DNA of 64,000 nt from Verrucomicrobiota bacterium (lineage in GTDB: Bacteria; Verrucomicrobiota; Verrucomicrobiia; Limisphaerales; UBA9464): the NCBI GenBank assembly GCA_017309115.1, contig JAFLEF010000007.1, positions 124,001 through 188,000 of the forward strand. The letters are read 5' to 3'. A program made the translations under genes and the position numbers. The notes under the pieces are model-generated. The model did not search any database. It was given only the letters and a program-made list of their open reading frames with translations, and had not been told where the DNA came from. This document shows positions 1 to 8,543 of the stretch, piece by piece (positions within the stretch are counted from its first letter, which is position 1; each line of letters begins with the position of its first letter).

Positions 1-1400
1 GAGCCGGGCTATGCCACGAGGACGTCGTTCGCACTATCATCGAAGAGGGTCCGGCCCGAATCCAGGAACTCATTCAATTAGGAGCCCGCTTTTCGGAACG
101 CGAAATCCCCACCCAACCCGGCTCGCGGGAACTGGATCTCACCCGAGAGGGCGGCCACTCCAAGCGCCGAGTGCTCCACGCAGCTGACGCTACCGGCGCC
201 GAACTCGAACGAACCTACCTCCAGGCCGTCGCCAGCCAACCATCGGTCACCTTCTTCGAAAATCACCTCGCCATCGACCTCATCACTTCCGCCAAGGTCG
301 GCGCGCCCGGTGAGAATCGCGTGCTGGGAGTCTACGTCTTCGATAGCGTTAATCAGTGTGTGGAAGTGTTCGCTGCCCCCATCGTGGTGCTCGCCACCGG
401 CGGCAGCGGAAAAGTCTATCTTTACACCACCAATCCGGACATCGCGACCGGCGATGGGGTGGCGATGGCCTACCGGGCCGGGCTCACTGTCGCCAACATG
501 GAGTTCGTCCAGTTCCATCCGACCTGCCTGTACCATCCGCAGGTCAGGAATTTCCTGATCTCTGAGGCCGTCCGGGGCGAAGGAGCCGTGCTGCGGGGGG
601 CGGATCAGCAGCGATTCATGGATCATTACGATCCCCGGGCCGAGTTGGCGCCCCGGGACATCGTGGCGCGGGCCATTGATTCCGAGATGAAGCGAACCGG
701 GGCGGACTGCGTTTTCCTGGATCTGACCCACCAGACTGAAAGCTTCATTACTGGCCATTTTCCCAACATCTACGCCCGCTGCCGTGAACTCGGCATCGAC
801 ATCGCGCGTCAGCCCATTCCGGTGGTTCCCGCTGCCCACTACCAATGCGGCGGCGTCTCCGCGACAGTGGATGGCGTCACCAACTTGGCCGGTCTTTATG
901 CCGTGGGAGAAGTTGCCTGCACCGGACTCCATGGGGCCAATCGCCTCGCTAGCAATTCCCTGCTGGAAGCTCTGGTGTGTTCCCATCGGGCCGCTGCCCA
1001 CGCCAAGGCGAATCGACCCGAGGAACGGCCCGTGCCCATTCCGGAATGGCAGGTAGGTTCAGCCACTGATCCCGATGAACTGGTGGTGGTCTCGCACAAC
1101 TGGGACGAGATCCGGCGCACCATGTGGGATTACGTGGGCATCGTCCGGACGAACAAACGATTGCGCCGAGCTGAAAAGCGTCTGGGGAACCTGACGGAAG
1201 AGATCCGGGAGTTTTACTGGAATTTCCGGGTCACTGCCGACCTGCTTGAACTCCGAAATCTGGCCACTGTGGCGGAGCTGATCGTGGCCTGCGCTCTGCA
1301 ACGTCCGGAGAGCCGTGGCTTGCATTACAACCTCGATTACCCCACCACCGATCCCTCTTGGGCTCAGCGAAATACGACGATCCGTCGGACCGGGATCTGA
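1..1400 (+). CDS. nadB: L-aspartate oxidase, 5' end outside window
   Basis: FAD enzyme that oxidises L-aspartate to iminoaspartate, the first step of de novo NAD synthesis; NadA uses the product. The reading frame is open from base 3, so the gene begins before the window; about 466 residues are visible of a usual 530 or so. Family features seen are LCHEDVVRTIIEEG, REGGHSKRRVLHAAD, a block EAVRGEGAVLR, and the C-terminal HGANRLASNSLLEALV that contacts FAD. Lying just upstream of an IscR-like regulator and iscU fits the Fe-S dependence of NadA; nadB also sits beside a nifS-like gene in Bacillus. A fumarate reductase/succinate dehydrogenase flavoprotein is the alternative, but length and motifs favour NadB. 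Confidence 0.93.
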   Translation, partial: AGLCHEDVVRTIIEEGPARIQELIQLGARFSEREIPTQPGSRELDLTREGGHSKRRVLHAADATGAELERTYLQAVASQPSVTFFENHLAIDLITSAKVGAPGENRVLGVYVFDSVNQCVEVFAAPIVVLATGGSGKVYLYTTNPDIATGDGVAMAYRAGLTVANMEFVQFHPTCLYHPQVRNFLISEAVRGEGAVLRGADQQRFMDHYDPRAELAPRDIVARAIDSEMKRTGADCVFLDLTHQTESFITGHFPNIYARCRELGIDIARQPIPVVPAAHYQCGGVSATVDGVTNLAGLYAVGEVACTGLHGANRLASNSLLEALVCSHRAAAHAKANRPEERPVPIPEWQVGSATDPDELVVVSHNWDEIRRTMWDYVGIVRTNKRLRRAEKRLGNLTEEIREFYWNFRVTADLLELRNLATVAELIVACALQRPESRGLHYNLDYPTTDPSWAQRNTTIRRTGI

Positions 1401-1452
1401 GGGCGATCCGAGGCCCCCGCTAGAACCAGACTAAATTCCTCTGATTCGCCCG

Positions 1453-1480
1453 TTGACACCCTGGGCGACCCGCATACTTT
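1453..1480 (+). promoter_or_regulatory. candidate sigma-70 type promoter of the rrf2-isc block
   Basis: A perfect TTGACA (1453-1458) is followed after 16 bases by TACTTT (1475-1480), 36 bases before the ATG of the Rrf2 gene. It lies in the short gap after nadB and is the only good match there. An IscR-type repressor usually controls its own operon, so this is where an operator would be expected, but I cannot define one. Confidence 0.45.
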
Positions 1481-1516
1481 GGCCCTGAAGTGGACCGAGT
1501 TTATCCGATTCAATTT

Positions 1517-2029
1517 ATGCAAGTCACCCGGGCCAGTGAATACGCGATGTTGGGGCTGTTAGCCCTGTCCCGACGTTCGTTGGGCACGGTCGAAATGGTG
1601 GATGTGTTGGCCCGCGAAGAGGGCATTCCGGCCACCTTTCTCGGCAAGATTTTTCAAAGCCTCGCCAAGGCAGGCATTGTGAAGTCGGCTCGCGGGTCTG
1701 GGGGCGGTTTTGCCCTGGTTCGACCCGCCCAGTCCGTTTCGGTACTGGAGGTCATCGAAGCTGTCGAAGGCCCTATCGCTTTCCAGCGGTGCCTCGAACC
1801 GACCGCCGACTGCACCCATATGGGCGGTTGCGCTCTTTGCGGACTTTTCTCCGAAGCGCAGGATCGGGTAAAAGAAGTCTTCGCCCGGACCACCGTGGCA
1901 GAACTGGCCGGACGACACACCTCGTTCGTGGAACACCAGTCTCGACACCAGCTGGACGGCCCGAAACATCCGCGAGACGCCGCACCGGCCAAACGATCCC
2001 TCTCCCGAAAGCTGAAACTGACAACCTAA
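1517..2029 (+). CDS. iscR: Rrf2-family Fe-S regulator, IscR-like
   Basis: A 170-residue winged-helix regulator. The N-terminal MQVTRASEYAMLGLLAL and the wing SARGSGGGFALVRP are typical of Rrf2 proteins. Cysteines at 92, 99, 105 and 108 nearly superimpose on the IscR cluster ligands (C92, C98, C104, H107), so it probably binds a 2Fe-2S cluster and senses cluster demand; here the fourth ligand position is Cys rather than His. I chose the ATG at 1517 over an upstream in-frame GTG at 1490 because the conserved N-terminus begins there. It lies 9 bases before iscU, so autoregulation of the isc block is likely. The C-terminus is rich in basic residues and His. Confidence 0.88.
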   Translation: MQVTRASEYAMLGLLALSRRSLGTVEMVDVLAREEGIPATFLGKIFQSLAKAGIVKSARGSGGGFALVRPAQSVSVLEVIEAVEGPIAFQRCLEPTADCTHMGGCALCGLFSEAQDRVKEVFARTTVAELAGRHTSFVEHQSRHQLDGPKHPRDAAPAKRSLSRKLKLTT

Positions 2030-2038
2030 TTTCCGAAA

Positions 2039-2467
2039 ATGAGCGAGACCTACACACTGTACAATTCGACCGTAATGGATCACTTCATGAATCCCCGCAA
2101 CATGGGGGATTTCAAGGACGCCGACGGCGTCGGCGAAGTGGGTGCCGCCGCCTGCGGCGACATCATGAAAATCAGCCTGAAGATCAAGGATGGGCGCATT
2201 GAAGATGCCCGATTCAAGACTTTCGGCTGCGGTTCGGCGATTGCCAGTTCGAGCATGGCGACTGAACTGATCAAGGGCCGTAGTATCGACGAAGCCATGA
2301 ACTTCACGAACCAGGAAGTGGTGGACGCGCTGGGCGGCCTGCCCCCGGTCAAGATTCATTGCTCGGTCTTGGCGGAAGAAGCCCTCAAGGCGGCTCTGGA
2401 AGACTACGTCAAAAAGCATCCGGAATCCTTATCTCGGGCGGGCAAATCGGAACCCGTCGCGGCCTGA
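2039..2467 (+). CDS. iscU: Fe-S cluster scaffold IscU
   Basis: A 142-residue scaffold on which 2Fe-2S clusters are built from desulfurase sulfur. All three ligand cysteines are present: Cys39 (in ACGD, with Asp41), Cys64 (FGCGSAIASSS) and Cys108 (KIHCS). LPPVK at 101-105 is the site recognised by the HscA chaperone in Proteobacteria; no hscA or hscB is seen here. The C-terminus extends about 15 residues beyond the usual end. It is followed after 124 bases by the degenerate desulfurase at 2592, in the position where the catalytic partner would normally be. Confidence 0.95.
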   Translation: MSETYTLYNSTVMDHFMNPRNMGDFKDADGVGEVGAAACGDIMKISLKIKDGRIEDARFKTFGCGSAIASSSMATELIKGRSIDEAMNFTNQEVVDALGGLPPVKIHCSVLAEEALKAALEDYVKKHPESLSRAGKSEPVAA

Positions 2468-2591
2468 CCGGCCCTCGTGTTTATCGACCCGCGGCTCACG
2501 CCCGTCGTGCCGCCGCGGGATTTTTCGTCACTTCAACCGCCGCCGTGCCCGACCGAAAACACGGATCTCTCCCCGATTAACTCTTTTTTCC

Positions 2592-3857
2592 ATGCGCCAC
2601 GTCTATCTCGACCACCAAGCCGCCACTCCCCTTCTGCCTGAGGCCTTCGAGGCCATGAAACCGTTCTTCACCGAGTGGTTCGGTAACGCGTCCTCCCTGC
2701 ACGAACACGGACTTCGGGTTCGTGAAGCCCTCAAGGTGGCCCGTCAGCGAATCGCTGCTTTGATCAATGCCGATAGTGAGGAGGAGATTTTTTTCACGTC
2801 CGACGGAACGGAGTCCGCCAACTTGGCCATCAAGGGCGTGGCCTACGCCAACGAGCGCAAAGGCAAACATCTGGTGGTCTGTGCCACGGAACATCCGAGC
2901 GTGATCAACTCGGTGGAGTTTCTCGAAAAACAGGGCTGGACATGCACCCGCGTGGGTGTGGACGCCGAGGGCGTTATCCTACTGGAAGAACTTAAGGCGG
3001 CTATCACTTCCCAGACAGTTCTGGTGGCCGTTCATCATGTGAACCACGATATCGGCACCATTCAACCCATCATCGAGGTGGGGCGAATCTGCGCAGAGAA
3101 GTCGGTACCGTTGTACGTCGATTGCGAGGCCAGCGCCGGTTGGCTGCCGATCGATGTCAAATCATGGGGCGCCGCGCTGGTGAGCTTCTCACCCCATCGA
3201 TTCTACGGACCCAAGGGAGTTGGGGTGCTGTACCGCAACAAGAAGGCTCGTTTGGTCTCCATCATTCACGGCGGAGTCCAGGAAGGTGGACGACGAGCTG
3301 GAACCGAAAACGTTCCGGCAATTGTGGGTGCGGGTGTCGCCGCCGAGGTTGCACTACAGGAATTACTCCCGCGCGTAGCGCATACGCAAAAACTCCAGCA
3401 GCAGCTCTGGCGCGGGCTACGCACCTACGTTTCGTACATCAAACTCAACGGACCAGAACCGGGGCCTAAACGGATTACGACTAACCTCAACCTCTCGACC
3501 GAGTTCATCGAAGGCGAAGGACAGCTCCTGCTCTGCGATCTCAACGGCATCGCCGTCGCCAGTGGTTCCAGTTGCGTCAGCAAGTCGCTCAAAATCTCCC
3601 ATGTCCTCGCTGCCATTGGCCTCGATCACGCCCTGGCCCAGGGAAACATCATCATGACCCTCGGCAAGGACACCACCGCGGAAGACATCGATTACGTGGT
3701 CGCCACGTTCGGAAAGATTGTCGAGAAGCTCAGGAGCATGTCCCCCATGTGGGACGAATTCCAACGTGGAATCATCGACTCCGTGATTCAGCCGACCGGC
3801 CGCGGCAAATCGTTCAGTCAGCATGCCGCGGATGTTTCCGGCAAGCCCATGCACTAA
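2592..3857 (+). CDS. cysteine desulfurase paralogue lacking the PLP lysine
   Basis: A 421-residue IscS/NifS-fold protein, full length and in frame. The conserved SGHK(I/V)YGPKG block reads SPHRFYGPKG, so the Schiff-base lysine is Arg203. Other active-site changes are Ala180 for the usual Gln that contacts the PLP phenolate, and Ile354 where an Arg normally binds the substrate carboxylate (S-I-R-F-S-L-G reads N-I-I-M-T-L-G). The mobile-loop cysteine is kept (Cys328 in GSSCVSKS), as are the PLP-stacking His (TEHPS) and Asp177. The C-terminus resembles the IscU-binding tail of IscS. It probably cannot work as a normal desulfurase; a persulfide relay, an IscU partner or a modified mechanism are possible. 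An intact paralogue lies at 12170. Confidence 0.85.
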   Translation: MRHVYLDHQAATPLLPEAFEAMKPFFTEWFGNASSLHEHGLRVREALKVARQRIAALINADSEEEIFFTSDGTESANLAIKGVAYANERKGKHLVVCATEHPSVINSVEFLEKQGWTCTRVGVDAEGVILLEELKAAITSQTVLVAVHHVNHDIGTIQPIIEVGRICAEKSVPLYVDCEASAGWLPIDVKSWGAALVSFSPHRFYGPKGVGVLYRNKKARLVSIIHGGVQEGGRRAGTENVPAIVGAGVAAEVALQELLPRVAHTQKLQQQLWRGLRTYVSYIKLNGPEPGPKRITTNLNLSTEFIEGEGQLLLCDLNGIAVASGSSCVSKSLKISHVLAAIGLDHALAQGNIIMTLGKDTTAEDIDYVVATFGKIVEKLRSMSPMWDEFQRGIIDSVIQPTGRGKSFSQHAADVSGKPMH

Positions 3858-3895
3858 AGGTTCCCACTCGACCCGACCGACCTCATTCTGCGCCC

Positions 3896-4942
3896 ATGAT
3901 TACGCCCGAGGCAGTCCTCCAGGTTCTTCGCCAAGTGAAGTACCCCGGCTACAGCCGGGACATCGTTTCCTTCGGTTTGGTGAAGGACGTGCAAGTGGAT
4001 GGCTCTGCGGTAGGAGTTCTGATCGAACTCACCTCACCCAACCCCGAAGTGGGCGAGCAAATTGCTGATGCGGCACGATTGACCCTGCGCGATCAAATCC
4101 CTGGCCTTTCCGATGCCCACGTCCAGGTCAAGGTTCCCACACCGCAGCAAACGGCGGGCACCCCGGGTGGCCCGTTGGTCAAAAACAAACTGCCCCACAT
4201 CCGCCGCATCATTGCAGTCGCATCTGGCAAAGGCGGCGTAGGAAAATCAACCTGCTCGGTCAATCTGGCCTGTGCCCTGCGCCATTTGGGAGCCCGAGTC
4301 GGACTGATGGACGGCGACATCTATGGACCCAGCATCCCGCTGATGATGGGCTTACAGGAGCGACCGCAGGTCACGGACGACGAACAATTGGTCCCTCCTT
4401 ATGCTCACGGGGTCCGTTTGATGAGCATGGGTTTCCTGGTTGGCGATGACCAACCGTTGATCTGGCGGGGCCCCATGATTCAGAGAACCATTCAGCAATT
4501 CATCCATCAGGTCGCCTGGGGGGAATTGGACTACCTGCTGGTGGACCTTCCTCCGGGAACCGGCGACGCCCAACTCTCCCTGTGTCAGATCGTCCCCCTA
4601 GATGGAGGGGTTATCATTACTACGCCCCAGCAGGCCTCCATCGGGGTGGTGCGCAAGGGCATGGCGATGTTTGAAAAGGTCAATGTCCCCATTCTGGGAA
4701 TCGTCGAGAACATGAGTTACTTCCTCGCGCCGGACGGCACCCGTTTGGAAATATTCGGGCACGGTGGTGGAGCTGCCGAAGCGGGGCGCAAGGGGGTGCC
4801 CTTCTTAGGCGAGATTCCGCTGCTGACCGGAGTTCGGGAAGGCGGTGATCGAGGAATCCCGGCCGTGGTGTCGGATCCCACCGGTCCGGCTGGACGTGCC
4901 TTCCTGGCCATTGCCGAAACGCTTCGGGCGAAACTCGGCTAA
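3896..4942 (+). CDS. mrp: Mrp/ApbC/NBP35-family P-loop ATPase
   Basis: A 348-residue Fe-S carrier ATPase. Residues 1-85 form the MIP18/DUF59-like domain (LRQVKYPGYSRDIVSFG); the deviant Walker A GKGGVGKS is at 111-118, followed by MDGDIYGPSIP and the VDLPPGTGD Walker B region. The ATG at 3896 starts the conserved DUF59 domain; upstream sequence in this frame overlaps the desulfurase and is not coding. Many Mrp/ApbC proteins carry a CxxC after ENMSYF that bridges an Fe-S cluster between subunits; here the segment is ENMSYFLAPDG, with no cysteine. It ends the isc-like block. Confidence 0.9.
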   Translation: MITPEAVLQVLRQVKYPGYSRDIVSFGLVKDVQVDGSAVGVLIELTSPNPEVGEQIADAARLTLRDQIPGLSDAHVQVKVPTPQQTAGTPGGPLVKNKLPHIRRIIAVASGKGGVGKSTCSVNLACALRHLGARVGLMDGDIYGPSIPLMMGLQERPQVTDDEQLVPPYAHGVRLMSMGFLVGDDQPLIWRGPMIQRTIQQFIHQVAWGELDYLLVDLPPGTGDAQLSLCQIVPLDGGVIITTPQQASIGVVRKGMAMFEKVNVPILGIVENMSYFLAPDGTRLEIFGHGGGAAEAGRKGVPFLGEIPLLTGVREGGDRGIPAVVSDPTGPAGRAFLAIAETLRAKLG

Positions 4943-4986
4943 CCCAAGTTTTGACGGCGTTGCGCCGAACGGTCACCTTGGCGGTC

Positions 4987-6054
4987 ATGAACACCAGCGT
5001 GGCGAAACGAATCCACCGCCTGACGTTGGCCGGTGCACTGATGCTGGGTTTTCCGCTGCTCCTCGTGGCCGGTGAGAAGGCGAATGTCACTCTGCCGGCA
5101 CCGCGCAAGATTCCCTCCAACCTTGATGCTCCAGCCAAGCAATCCCCCTTCCGCGCCTTGGAAGGGAATTCCATTGGGGGCGTGACTGACCGGGGTGCTG
5201 GCCCCGAGTTACCCGCGGTGGAAACGGTGGTTCCAGACGCCCGCACCCAAAAGGAAATGATGGAGCGGTTGGATCGAAAGAGAAACTTCCTCCTCGACGA
5301 TGGCGTCGCTTCCCAAGCCGACAATCAACCAATCGGTGGTGAACGGGCCCAGGAAGAGGTCGAATTACTCATCACTCCGCGGAGGCCCCAGACCGTCCTC
5401 GAGAAACGCCTCCGCCAAGGCAGCACCCCCGCCAAGGAGGAAACCTCCAGCGCGGAGCGAATGGATGAAAGCGCCGACGAAATCGACAACGACTTGGGAA
5501 TTCTGGATCTGACCGGCCTCGGCGTCTCCAACCAGAGCAAGAATCTGGATCCCCTGGGAACTCGCGATACCAGCTCCAGATCCTTGAGCGGACTAAATGC
5601 ATCCACCGAGACCGTCGCTATCATTAATCTCGAAGATCTCCGTTCCTCCCTAAACACGGCCGGCGGTCGAGGCTTGGGACTGGACGAACTCAGTCGCCAA
5701 CGGTTGGAGCGCTATCAGCAGTTGTCCGGCGACGGCGAGAGTCTCCGCCGAGGATTTGGGTCTGACCCGGCGGAACTGGGCCGCACCCGGGAGCTGCGCG
5801 CGGTTGTAGTCGATTCCTACTATTCGCCCGCCTCGGCCGAAGCTTCCTTACCCAAGACACTCCCGATCGATACCGCCGACCCTTCCTTGGACTCGACCGG
5901 AGGGAGACGACCTGGAAGCAGTCTCGATTCTCTGTTCAACGGAGTTCAGGCAAATCCGTACTCCCCCAGCTCTGCTCCCACGACCCCCAATATCTCGCCA
6001 GCCGCCAAACTGTTGAGCGAGCCTCGACCGCAACCTCCCCGCTTTCGCCCGTGA
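4987..6054 (+). CDS. secreted low-complexity protein, unknown function
   Basis: A 355-residue protein I do not recognise. Residues 1-28 form a clear signal peptide (basic start, hydrophobic AGALMLGFPLLLVA). The rest is rich in Ser, Pro, Arg, Leu and Asp with no obvious fold; the C-terminal third is proline-rich (SPSSAPTTPNISPAAK). ATG 4987 is chosen over a TTG at 4951 because the signal peptide begins there. The stop overlaps the GTG of the next gene by 4 bases, so the two are probably co-translated and may work together in the envelope. Confidence 0.7.
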   Translation: MNTSVAKRIHRLTLAGALMLGFPLLLVAGEKANVTLPAPRKIPSNLDAPAKQSPFRALEGNSIGGVTDRGAGPELPAVETVVPDARTQKEMMERLDRKRNFLLDDGVASQADNQPIGGERAQEEVELLITPRRPQTVLEKRLRQGSTPAKEETSSAERMDESADEIDNDLGILDLTGLGVSNQSKNLDPLGTRDTSSRSLSGLNASTETVAIINLEDLRSSLNTAGGRGLGLDELSRQRLERYQQLSGDGESLRRGFGSDPAELGRTRELRAVVVDSYYSPASAEASLPKTLPIDTADPSLDSTGGRRPGSSLDSLFNGVQANPYSPSSAPTTPNISPAAKLLSEPRPQPPRFRP

Positions 6055-6515
6055 GGAAACGTGCCTTTTTCGCCGCCTTAATCGGCCTTCCACTCCTCTC
6101 CCCATGGGCTGTCGAAGGATCTGAGCCTTCCGTTCGAAAAGTCCTTCCACATCTGCTGGACCTCAAAGGACGCATTTCCTTGGCGCCTGGATTGTTCGAG
6201 CGTGATGCCTACCAGAGGCAGCTGCGGGACAATCCCAGCCAAGTCTCCGGAGTTCGCTTCGATATTCAGTGGAAGGCCAAGGGAATTCCTGAAGACGAAT
6301 TGAAGCTTCGCGTGTGGATTCGCACGGCGAAACGCGAACCCCACCAACCCCTTCAGTTGGAAGCCCCCATCGCGGGCAACCGTCGCTGGGGAGGTTGGTC
6401 TTCCGTCACCCTCCAGGGTGAAGAATACCAACGGGCGGGCGAAATACTTGCCTGGCGGGTGGTTCTCTATCAGGGCGAAGTCGCCCTTGCCGAACAGAAC
6501 TCTTTCCTTTGGTGA
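6051..6515 (+). CDS. small secreted protein, unknown function
   Basis: A 154-residue protein starting at a GTG within GTGA, overlapping the stop of the previous gene. Residues 1-23 are a signal peptide ending near AVEGSEP. The mature part has alternating hydrophobic residues and a GNRRWGGWSSVTLQG segment suggesting a beta-sandwich; ILAWRVVLYQGEVALAEQNSFLW at the end looks like paired strands. I cannot assign a family. It is convergent with miaE, whose stop lies 37 bases away. Confidence 0.7.
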   Translation: MRKRAFFAALIGLPLLSPWAVEGSEPSVRKVLPHLLDLKGRISLAPGLFERDAYQRQLRDNPSQVSGVRFDIQWKAKGIPEDELKLRVWIRTAKREPHQPLQLEAPIAGNRRWGGWSSVTLQGEEYQRAGEILAWRVVLYQGEVALAEQNSFLW

Positions 6516-6551
6516 AGTATCTGCGCCATCACCTCGCAGGGGTCCTCCCGA

Positions 6552-7124
6552 TCAGTGCAGCATGACCTTGGGATTGGGTTGCCGGATCAACTCCGCGTCC
6601 AGGTCGAGAAACCAGTCCAGACGACGATCTGTCTCAGCTGCGTCAATGTGCCGGGCCATGAGCAAATAGGTAGCGTAGTGATTACCCTCAGATTCAACCA
6701 AGCTCTGATAAAACGAAGCGAGTTGCGGATCCCGGGAAGCCAATTCCCGGCCCAGAATCTGAAACTTCTCGCAGCTCCGACCCTCGATTAGTGCGCACAC
6801 CACCAAATGATCGATCACCTGGGATTGAACTCCGGGACGAATCGCCCGCATCAGCCCCTTGATCCAGGGGCTCGGTTGCGGTTCTGCAAACGGAATTCCC
6901 CGCTCTTCCAGGAGCTTCAAGACGAGTTCGAAGTGTTGCAGTTCCTCGATGGCGATGGCGTTGAGTTCGTGAACCCGGTCAAACAGTAGCCGATACTTTT
7001 CCAAGTTGAGCGCCGAGGTGGCTGCCTTTCGCTCGAGGTGGGCATGATCCACGAGCACAGCCGGAAGATCGGAAAGCACCCGCTCCAACCAGTTTTCAGG
7101 GATTGGGGCGCGAAAAAGCAGCAT
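6552..7124 (-). CDS. miaE: tRNA-(ms2io6A)-hydroxylase
   Basis: A 190-residue four-helix-bundle non-haem di-iron enzyme that hydroxylates the isopentenyl group of ms2i6A37 in tRNA, using O2. Likely metal ligands are visible as two repeats: Glu31 (DHAHLERKAA), Glu61 and His64 (EELQHF), then Glu114 (LIEGRSCEKF), Glu146 and His149 (ESEGNHY). Length is normal. It is the last gene of the cys operon, 72 bases after cysN; the shared theme may be sulfur supply, since its substrate is a thiolated tRNA, but co-transcription could be incidental. Confidence 0.88.
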   Translation of the reverse strand: MLLFRAPIPENWLERVLSDLPAVLVDHAHLERKAATSALNLEKYRLLFDRVHELNAIAIEELQHFELVLKLLEERGIPFAEPQPSPWIKGLMRAIRPGVQSQVIDHLVVCALIEGRSCEKFQILGRELASRDPQLASFYQSLVESEGNHYATYLLMARHIDAAETDRRLDWFLDLDAELIRQPNPKVMLH

Positions 7125-7196
7125 GCCGCTTCCGGTGGGAACTCAGCCTTGGGCCAACCAGCGCTGCACCGCCAGTCGGTGAAGCGCCGGTTCCAC

Positions 7197-8504
7197 TTAA
7201 ATCGCGAAGTCGTTGTACTCCGGTCGAATCGGCTCCACCGGCGGCTGGAGCATGCAAGCCGCGACTGTGGCGTTAGTCCCCTGCTCAATCAGGATGCACG
7301 CACCAGTTAAGCGGTTGTGCGAGTATCCGTCGAAGATCAGCGGCTTGGCCGTCTTGATACGGATTTCCCCAATGTCGTTCATGGCGAGCTCGGACGGGTT
7401 GGGCTCGGCCTCGAACGTATGAATGTTGATGCGATTCTCGATGGCTGTGACGACCGCTTGAACCGTTTGGGTCGTGTGCTTCAGGAAGTACTTCTTTCCC
7501 TTTTGCAACGGCTTCGGATGCATCCAACAAAGCCGAGCGTGGAGTTCGGTGCTGGCTCCAGGCAGGCTGTCCAAGCCGACAATCATGTCGCCCCGGCTCA
7601 CATCGATGTCGTCGGCCAACACCAAAGTGATGGATTGGGGACAGAAGGCCTCTTCGAGCGAACCGCTGTGGGTCCAGATTTCCTTCACGGTGCTGCGGTG
7701 ACCGGCGGGCAAAACCATGACTGGCTGCCCCACTCGAACCGTCCCACCAGCGATCTGACCGCTTAAGCCACGAAAGTCATGCAATCGCGGATCGCGAGGA
7801 TTGTTAGGCCGGTTTACCCATTGCACGGGCAATCGGAATCCATGGAGGTTCCAGTCGCTGGCAATGTGAACCGTTTCCAAGTGTCCCAACAATGAAGGTC
7901 CCACGTACCAAGGAGTTTCCTTGGACGGATCCACCACATTGTCGCCATTGAGAGCGCTCAAGGGAATGAACTTTACGTCCTTGATGTCGAGCAACGGGAG
8001 GAATTGTTCGAAGGCATCCCGAATCTCGGTGAAACGGGCTTCCGACCAGCCGACCAAGTCCATTTTGTTCACCGCGATCACCAGGTGGGGGATGCGCAGG
8101 AGCGACGCGATATACGTGTGCCGGCGCGACTGCTCAATGACGCCCTGGCGGGCGTCGACCAGCACAATCGACAGATTCGCCGTCGAAGCGCCCGTGACCA
8201 TGTTGCGCGTGTACTGCACGTGCCCCGGCGTGTCGGCCACGATGAATTTCCGACGAGGCGTCGCAAAGTAGCGGTAGGCGACATCAATCGTGATTCCCTG
8301 CTCCCGCTCGGCCCGCAGACCGTCGGTCAAATTGGCCAGGTTGATTTGGCCCCCGCCGGTGATGTCGGCAGAACGCTCCAACGCCTCCAGCTGATCCTCC
8401 ATCAGCGACTTGGAGTCGTACAAAAGGCGCCCGATTAGCGTCGATTTTCCATCATCGACCGACCCGCAGGTGTTAAAGCGGAGAATTTCAATGGGATGGC
8501 TCAT
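7197..8504 (-). CDS. cysN: sulfate adenylyltransferase GTPase subunit
   Basis: A 435-residue EF-Tu-like GTPase that drives ATP-sulfurylase activity of CysD. Walker A GSVDDGKST is at 14-22, DTPGHVQYTRNM starts at 91 and NKMD is at 146-149. The protein ends after the EF-Tu beta-barrels, with no fused CysC (APS kinase) domain, although the adjacent CysH looks like a PAPS-type reductase. It lies 39 bases downstream of cysD in the operon cysI-cysH-cysD-cysN-miaE. Confidence 0.95.
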   Translation of the reverse strand: MSHPIEILRFNTCGSVDDGKSTLIGRLLYDSKSLMEDQLEALERSADITGGGQINLANLTDGLRAEREQGITIDVAYRYFATPRRKFIVADTPGHVQYTRNMVTGASTANLSIVLVDARQGVIEQSRRHTYIASLLRIPHLVIAVNKMDLVGWSEARFTEIRDAFEQFLPLLDIKDVKFIPLSALNGDNVVDPSKETPWYVGPSLLGHLETVHIASDWNLHGFRLPVQWVNRPNNPRDPRLHDFRGLSGQIAGGTVRVGQPVMVLPAGHRSTVKEIWTHSGSLEEAFCPQSITLVLADDIDVSRGDMIVGLDSLPGASTELHARLCWMHPKPLQKGKKYFLKHTTQTVQAVVTAIENRINIHTFEAEPNPSELAMNDIGEIRIKTAKPLIFDGYSHNRLTGACILIEQGTNATVAACMLQPPVEPIRPEYNDFAI

Positions 8505-8543
8505 GAACAGTTCGGAAAAGAATCGTTAGAGTTGGGGAAAGAA

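Noticed and set aside
78..1001. A 307-codon minus-strand frame opposite nadB
   Set aside because: Antisense shadow of a strongly recognised gene with no sequence features of its own.
1559..2419. A 286-codon open frame on the minus strand opposite the Rrf2 and iscU genes
   Set aside because: It lies entirely antisense to two well-recognised genes, shows no family features, and long antisense frames are common in GC-rich DNA.
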